Of a DNA stretch of 7,881 nt, positions 4,705-7,881 are shown one piece after another. How positions within the stretch are numbered: position 1 is the stretch's first letter; each line of letters begins with the position of its first letter. Source of the DNA: Anaerolineae bacterium (lineage in GTDB: Bacteria > Chloroflexota > Anaerolineae > Promineifilales > Promineifilaceae). The position numbers were made by a program, and so were the translations under genes. Under the pieces are notes generated by a model. The model worked only from the letters and a program-made list of their open reading frames with translations, was not told where the DNA came from and did not search any database. The stretch covers positions 1-7,881 of the forward strand of contig JACSSI010000198.1 of NCBI GenBank assembly GCA_014879345.1, read 5' to 3'.

Positions 4705-5817
4705 ATGACATCAGAATATCGACCAGGTTTGGAAGGAGTGGTGGCTGCGGAGACGCGCATGAGCCATGTGGATGGGCAGATTGGCGAGTTGATTATCGGC
4801 GGCTATGCGCTGGAGGAAGTGGCGGCAAAGGCAACAGCGGAGGAGATGGCATTTTTGCTGTGGACTGACCGCTTGCCGGATGCAGCTGAGTTGGCGGCGT
4901 TTTCACAAAGTTTGGCTGAGAAACGGCCGTTACCCCCTGCCACCCTTACCCTGCTCAAAGCCGTCGCCCGGGAAAAAGCGCCGGTGATGGATGCGCTGCG
5001 CATTGGTGCGGGTACGTTGAGTTTGGGATTGGATGCTTTAGCGCCACGCGAGTTGGCTGAGGCGGTTGTGGCTCGTTTTCCCACGATTGTGGCTGCTTAT
5101 TGGCGCTTTTTGAACGGCCAGGAGGCCATCGCCCCGGCTGCGGATTTAGGCCATGCGGCGAATTATTTGTATATGCTTACGGGAGAACGGCCGTCGGCGG
5201 CGCAGGTCCGTGGCATGGAAACGTATCTCAACACAGTGAGCGACCACAGTTTGAATGCCTCCACGTTTACGGCGCGGGTGATTGTGTCAACGGGTTCAGA
5301 TTTGGTATCGGCGATTACGGGAGCGGTGGGCGCGTTGAAAGGGCCGCTGCACGGTGGTGCGCCTGGGCCGGCGCTGGATATGGTGTTTGAGATTGGTTCT
5401 GCTGAAAACGCTGAACCGTATTTGCGTGAGAAGCTGGCAAACGGCGACCGGCTGATGGGGTTTGGTCATCGCGTTTACAAGGTGCGTGATCCGCGGGCTG
5501 ATGTGTTAGGACAGGCAGCGGAGAAGATGTTTGCGGTGGATGGCGATATGGCGTTGTATGAATTAGCGAAAGCTGTGGAGGAAACGGCCGTTTCCCTTCT
5601 CGCTGAGTACAAACCAGGACGCAATCTACAAACCAATGTCGAGTTCTACACGGCCCTGCTGCTGCACGGGCTGGGTCTCAGCACCGCCCTGTTCACGCCA
5701 ACATTTGCCGTTGGCCGGGTGGCGGGCTGGCTGGGTCACTGCTTTGAACAAATGGAAAACGGCCGTTTGATCCGGCCATCCTCGGTTTATATTGGCGAGA
5801 CTGGGCGGAAGTGGTAA
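4705..5817 (+). CDS. Citrate synthase / 2-methylcitrate synthase (no HTH)
   Basis: A 370-residue enzyme of the short bacterial citrate synthase type, cytosolic and expected to be dimeric. It should condense oxaloacetate with acetyl-CoA or propionyl-CoA. The N-terminus GLEGVVAAETRMSHVDG is characteristic. Catalytic-region motifs are SDHSLNASTFTAR (179-191), GPLHGGA (213-219, His216) and GFGHRVYKVRDPR (252-264, His255). RLIRPS (354-359) is near the C-terminus. The position of the usual catalytic Asp (NVDFY) reads NVEFY, Glu313, a conservative change that may alter rate or be typical of this subfamily. The first motif also reads IGGY where many have YRGY. ATG at 4705 is chosen: GGGAG lies five bases upstream, whereas a start at 4675 would lie in repeat DNA. 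Expected partners are the upstream cupin and the HTH-citrate synthase paralogue across the regulatory region. Three iterated palindromes occur (RPL, TAV, NGR). Confidence 0.9.
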   Translation: MTSEYRPGLEGVVAAETRMSHVDGQIGELIIGGYALEEVAAKATAEEMAFLLWTDRLPDAAELAAFSQSLAEKRPLPPATLTLLKAVAREKAPVMDALRIGAGTLSLGLDALAPRELAEAVVARFPTIVAAYWRFLNGQEAIAPAADLGHAANYLYMLTGERPSAAQVRGMETYLNTVSDHSLNASTFTARVIVSTGSDLVSAITGAVGALKGPLHGGAPGPALDMVFEIGSAENAEPYLREKLANGDRLMGFGHRVYKVRDPRADVLGQAAEKMFAVDGDMALYELAKAVEETAVSLLAEYKPGRNLQTNVEFYTALLLHGLGLSTALFTPTFAVGRVAGWLGHCFEQMENGRLIRPSSVYIGETGRKW

Positions 5818-5820
5818 GGA

Positions 5821-5907
5821 GTGGCGGGTGGCAAGTTGCAGGGTTGCAGGTTGCAGGGTAATTCAAGTAACGCGATACCCTGCCACCTTGCCACCCTGCC
5901 ACCTTTT
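5821..5907. repeat. GTTGCAGG-rich repeat with hairpin between citrate synthase and methyltransferase
   Basis: The 101-bp gap holds three 'ttgcagg' units (5835-5856), then a mirrored series 'ccctgccaccttgccaccctgccacc'. The inner arms gcagggta (5853-5860) and taccctgc (5876-5883) pair perfectly over a 15-base loop. The run tttt follows at 5904-5907. It could act as a weak terminator, or be a dispersed intergenic repeat. It stops right before the ribosome site of the methyltransferase. Confidence 0.5.
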
Positions 5908-5918
5908 AAGGAGTTCAC

Positions 5919-6509
5919 ATGTTCCATAACATTCCCCAAAACATGTTAAAGCGGATGCGCTATTTAGAAGAAATTGATACGCGGGATCGGCAGGATGGCA
6001 CGGCTCATTTAAAGCGGCTGCGGCAGATTCCAGCGGAGACGGGTCGGTTTTTGGCGCTGATGGCGGCTGGTGGGGAAAACGGCCGTTATCTGGAAATCGG
6101 CACCAGTGCAGGCTATTCAACCATGTGGCTCTCGTTAGCCGGAAAGCCGCTGACGACATACGAAGTGCTGCCAGAAAAAGTGGCTATCGCCCAAGAAACA
6201 TTCGCCCAGGCTGGCATCGACCACCTCGTTACCCTCATCCACGGCGACGCCCGCGACCACCTGACCAACGACTATCAGACTTCCCCCGACATCGCCTTTT
6301 GCTTCCTGGACGCTGAAAAAGAGGTGTATGAAGCTTGTTACGATTTACTCGTGCCACGCCTGGTCAGCAGCGGCTTATTGATTGCCGACAACGCCACCAG
6401 TCACCAGGATGCATTACGCCCGTTTTTGGAACGGGTATTGGCGGATGAACGGGTGGATGCGCTGGTGGTGCCGATTGGCAAAGGGGAACTGGTTGTGCGC
6501 AAAATTTGA
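5919..6509 (+). CDS. Class I SAM-dependent O-methyltransferase (CCoAOMT-like)
   Basis: A 196-residue Rossmann-fold methyltransferase. The SAM-binding motif I is YLEIGTSAGYSTMWL (residues 57-71). Glu82 (YEVL) fits the acidic residue that holds the SAM ribose, and GDARDHL follows at 109-115. FLDAEKEVY (129-137, Asp131) and IADNAT (155-160, Asp157 and Asn158) match the metal-binding residues of the caffeoyl-CoA/catechol O-methyltransferase family. The natural substrate in bacteria is usually unknown. AAGGAG at 5908-5913 gives a strong ribosome site for the ATG at 5919. It is on the same strand as citrate synthase 2 but separated by 101 bp of repeat hairpin, so it may or may not be co-transcribed. 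One palindrome copy encodes ENGRY immediately before motif I. Confidence 0.88.
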   Translation: MFHNIPQNMLKRMRYLEEIDTRDRQDGTAHLKRLRQIPAETGRFLALMAAGGENGRYLEIGTSAGYSTMWLSLAGKPLTTYEVLPEKVAIAQETFAQAGIDHLVTLIHGDARDHLTNDYQTSPDIAFCFLDAEKEVYEACYDLLVPRLVSSGLLIADNATSHQDALRPFLERVLADERVDALVVPIGKGELVVRKI

Positions 6510-6535
6510 TGGGGTGCAACTGCCACATCTACAGA

Positions 6536-6625
6536 CCTGACAGGTTTACTCCTGTAATTTACTTCTCAAGCATATTTTCAGGGCAAATTACCTCGCTTGA
6601 CCAAGACGTTAATAAACCTGTCAGG
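6536..6625. terminator. Inverted repeat between convergent genes, possible bidirectional terminator
   Basis: The arms cctgacaggttta (6536-6548) and taaacctgtcagg (6613-6625) are a perfect 13-bp inverted repeat. A second nested pair, gtaattt (6554-6560) and aaattac (6585-6591), lies inside. The element fills the gap between the plus-strand methyltransferase (ends 6509) and the minus-strand B3/4 gene (ends 6638). On the plus strand cctttt follows at 6626-6631. The long loop is unlike a simple intrinsic terminator; a dispersed repeat element that also terminates is equally possible. Confidence 0.5.
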
Positions 6626-6637
6626 CCTTTTGTTCCG

Positions 6638-7315
6638 CTACTCAGTCCCGTAAACTTCTTTCAATTCAATAGCAGCTTCTGGTGAGATGAGCCGCACATA
6701 GGTTTCGATGTGGTCTAGATGGGCGTGAACGGCCGTTTCCTCAATCCCTGGTGGCGCATAAACGGTGAAAAGAACGGCCGTTGTCTCCCCGTTAATACTC
6801 GTCCGTTTGTCAGGCCCATAAATCACACTGGAAAGCACCCCGGCCGCATCCGCGATGAACATATCATTGGCCTTCAACTGAATCTCGTTCCCGCGAATAC
6901 CAATGAACTTCTCCTCGCCTGTGGCCGCATCAATACCCACTGGCTGCTGCACCAAATCCAAATCATGCCCAGAAGTAAGCAGTTGGTCTTGCAGTTCCGC
7001 CATAAACATCGCCTCGACCAGCGCCGCCACTCGCGGAATTGACTTTCCCTGCCACAAAATCGACTCCAACTGTCCCTGCACATGGTATGACTTTTTGAAG
7101 CGCTTGTAATAGTCATGGTACGCCTGCAACACAGGTTCCGCTCGCAGCGCAGGCCGATCATACCCGGCAAATCGCTCCCGCAGTTCTGCTTCAATGTCAG
7201 TTTTGCGGGCATCCAGTTCTGGGTGATTGTCAGGATTCACCACCTGCCGCATCGCCAACACCCCCACAAAGGCACCAGGATACGTTTGCTTCCAATCCTC
7301 AGAAATTTTAAACAT
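6638..7315 (-). CDS. B3/4 domain protein (PheT B3/B4-like)
   Basis: A 225-residue soluble protein that looks like the stand-alone B3/B4 domain of the phenylalanyl-tRNA synthetase beta chain (COG3382 type). The N-terminus FKISEDWKQTYPGAFVGVLAMRQV and the later QLESILWQGKSIPRVAALVEAMFMAELQ (80-107) and DLDLVQQPVG (118-127) follow the usual order. EIQLKANDMFIADAAGVLSSVIYG (144-167) and the RTSINGETTAVLFTVY strand (171-186) complete it. Related PheT domains recognise mischarged Tyr-tRNA(Phe); the stand-alone proteins have uncertain function, perhaps hydrolysis or binding of an amino-acyl ligand. ATG at 7315 has GGAG upstream inside the preceding DinB gene, and the two genes overlap by 8 bp, implying translational coupling. 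An extension upstream would read through DinB in another frame and is unlikely. Two palindrome copies near the C-terminus encode TAV. Confidence 0.8.
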   Translation of the reverse strand: MFKISEDWKQTYPGAFVGVLAMRQVVNPDNHPELDARKTDIEAELRERFAGYDRPALRAEPVLQAYHDYYKRFKKSYHVQGQLESILWQGKSIPRVAALVEAMFMAELQDQLLTSGHDLDLVQQPVGIDAATGEEKFIGIRGNEIQLKANDMFIADAAGVLSSVIYGPDKRTSINGETTAVLFTVYAPPGIEETAVHAHLDHIETYVRLISPEAAIELKEVYGTE

Positions 7316-7881
7316 GCGTCGCTCCAGAAGAATCCATCTGTTCCAAAACCCCGCGTGCCTGTCCAAAATGCAGTTCATCATGGTAAACCAGCACTTTAAG
7401 CACATCGCCCAGGTTGAATTTGACACCTGTGGCGATGGGAATCGGCGTATGGCGTAAATCAACATCGGCGCATTGGTCGAGGGTTTGCAGCAGTTCTGTT
7501 TGTTTGTTGAGGTAGGTTTCTAGCACTTGGCGGGAAACGGCCGTTTCGGCAAGCTCAAGACGAGCCGTTTCCGGCACCATCTCTCCTTGTGCAGCAAAAC
7601 TATACTTGGGATTGAACGCAAAGTGCATATAAATCCGCCCCCAAAACGACGGCTTATACATATCCTCGTCTGGTTTCGCTTTGACTGGATTTTGTAAGGC
7701 CGCCTCAATCTTCGGTCGATAATAGGCGTGCGTCAGATTCAGGTGGTCGAAGCATTGTAAAATGCTCCACTCTTTCGGGTCTGGCTGCCAGTTTAGTTGT
7801 TCGTCGGATAGGGACTGGAAAACGGCTTGGCCTGAGCTTGTCGAAACGGCCGTTACCCCCGCCACATGTTCCTCAATCCGA
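7308..7881 (-). CDS. DinB family protein (5' end beyond the window)
   Basis: The frame stays open to the right edge (RIEEHVAGV...), so the N-terminus is missing; 191 codons are present, including the stop. DinB/YfiT four-helix-bundle features are LSDEQLNWQPDPKEWSILQC (near the N-terminus), then FDHLNLTHAYY, and the C-terminal helix VLKVLVYHDELHFGQARGVL. The His of FDHL and the two His of HDELH are the expected metal-binding triad. The fold is shared by thiol-dependent transferases such as bacillithiol or mycothiol enzymes and by many uncharacterised proteins. Its 3' end overlaps the B3/4 gene by 8 bp. A short stretch between the first helix and LSDEQL (TAVSTSSGQAVF) is encoded by the iterated palindrome plus a 'tcgacaagctcagg' repeat, an in-frame repeat insertion. 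A GTG at 7865 exists but lies within the conserved first helix and is an unlikely start. Confidence 0.85.
   Translation of the reverse strand, partial: RIEEHVAGVTAVSTSSGQAVFQSLSDEQLNWQPDPKEWSILQCFDHLNLTHAYYRPKIEAALQNPVKAKPDEDMYKPSFWGRIYMHFAFNPKYSFAAQGEMVPETARLELAETAVSRQVLETYLNKQTELLQTLDQCADVDLRHTPIPIATGVKFNLGDVLKVLVYHDELHFGQARGVLEQMDSSGATHV
7831..7845. repeat. cctgagcttgtcgaa repeat inside the DinB gene
   Basis: This 15-mer differs by one base from cctgagcatgtcgaa at 146-160 in intergenic DNA. In the DinB gene it abuts an AACGGCCGTT copy (7845-7854) and a degenerate half copy (aacggcttgg, 7821-7830). Read on the minus strand it encodes STSSGQ without breaking the frame. Confidence 0.75.

Larger units (their letters stand above)
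303..7854. repeat. Highly iterated palindrome AACGGCCGTT, 16 exact copies
   Basis: Exact copies start at 303, 1095, 1272, 1916, 2372, 2414, 2638, 2969, 4922, 5583, 5758, 6078, 6728, 6773, 7536 and 7845. Random expectation for a 10-mer here is far below one. Fifteen lie in genes and the other is in the azlC fossil. Reading frames vary: Thr-Ala-Val in eleven, Asn-Gly-Arg in three, Arg-Pro-Leu in one. The nucleotidyltransferase pair and the cupin have none. Near matches occur at 5186-5195 (aacggccgtc) and in the azlC repeats (aacggccgcc). Confidence 0.95.

Noticed and set aside
7316..7465. Upstream extension of the B3/4 protein
   Set aside because: It runs through the DinB gene in another frame and has no family resemblance; the ATG at 7315 is preceded by GGAG.

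Overview
The window is 7.9 kb of bacterial chromosome with a moderate, slightly GC-rich composition and densely packed genes. The 10-bp palindrome AACGGCCGTT occurs 16 times, in nearly every larger gene, and several families of dispersed intergenic repeats are present. Together with the gene content (paired citrate synthases, DinB, a B3/4 protein, an AbiEii-type nucleotidyltransferase), this suggests an environmental Chloroflexota (Anaerolineae-like) genome. That assignment is an inference from sequence style, not a proven identification.

Layout from left to right. Positions 1-176 are a repeat-rich intergenic stretch with clustered GACAAT motifs and other dispersed repeats. Positions 177-316 are a fossil of the 3' end of azlC on the minus strand. 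Positions 341-920 hold a two-gene plus-strand module: a 61-aa small protein and a 147-aa nucleotidyltransferase, overlapping by 50 bp and probably toxin-antitoxin-like. Positions 984-3904 are a minus-strand operon in the order threonine dehydratase, MerR-HTH/citrate synthase fusion, AzlC amino-acid exporter. Positions 3905-4247 are a divergent regulatory region with two predicted promoters, interleaved ATTGAT/ATCAAT dyads and a large imperfect palindrome. Positions 4248-6509 are plus-strand genes: a cupin, a second citrate synthase without HTH, and an O-methyltransferase. Positions 6536-6625 carry an inverted repeat between convergent genes. Positions 6638-7881 are a minus-strand pair, a B3/4-domain protein and a DinB-family protein that runs off the window.

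The central locus looks like one regulated unit. A PLP dehydratase makes a 2-oxoacid (2-oxobutyrate from threonine, or pyruvate from serine). Two citrate synthase paralogues, one with its own DNA-binding domain, lie on opposite sides of the shared control region. AzlC exports branched-chain amino acids in known systems. A threonine/2-oxobutyrate-responsive circuit is plausible but inferred.

The observations most worth a second look are these: (1) the iterated palindrome, found almost only in coding sequence; (2) a 95-bp direct repeat of the azlC 3' end flanking the nucleotidyltransferase module, as if the module inserted into azlC and supplied a replacement 3' end; (3) the divergent promoter/operator arrangement; (4) a Glu at the usual catalytic Asp of the second citrate synthase; (5) repeat DNA translated as an in-frame peptide in the DinB protein.
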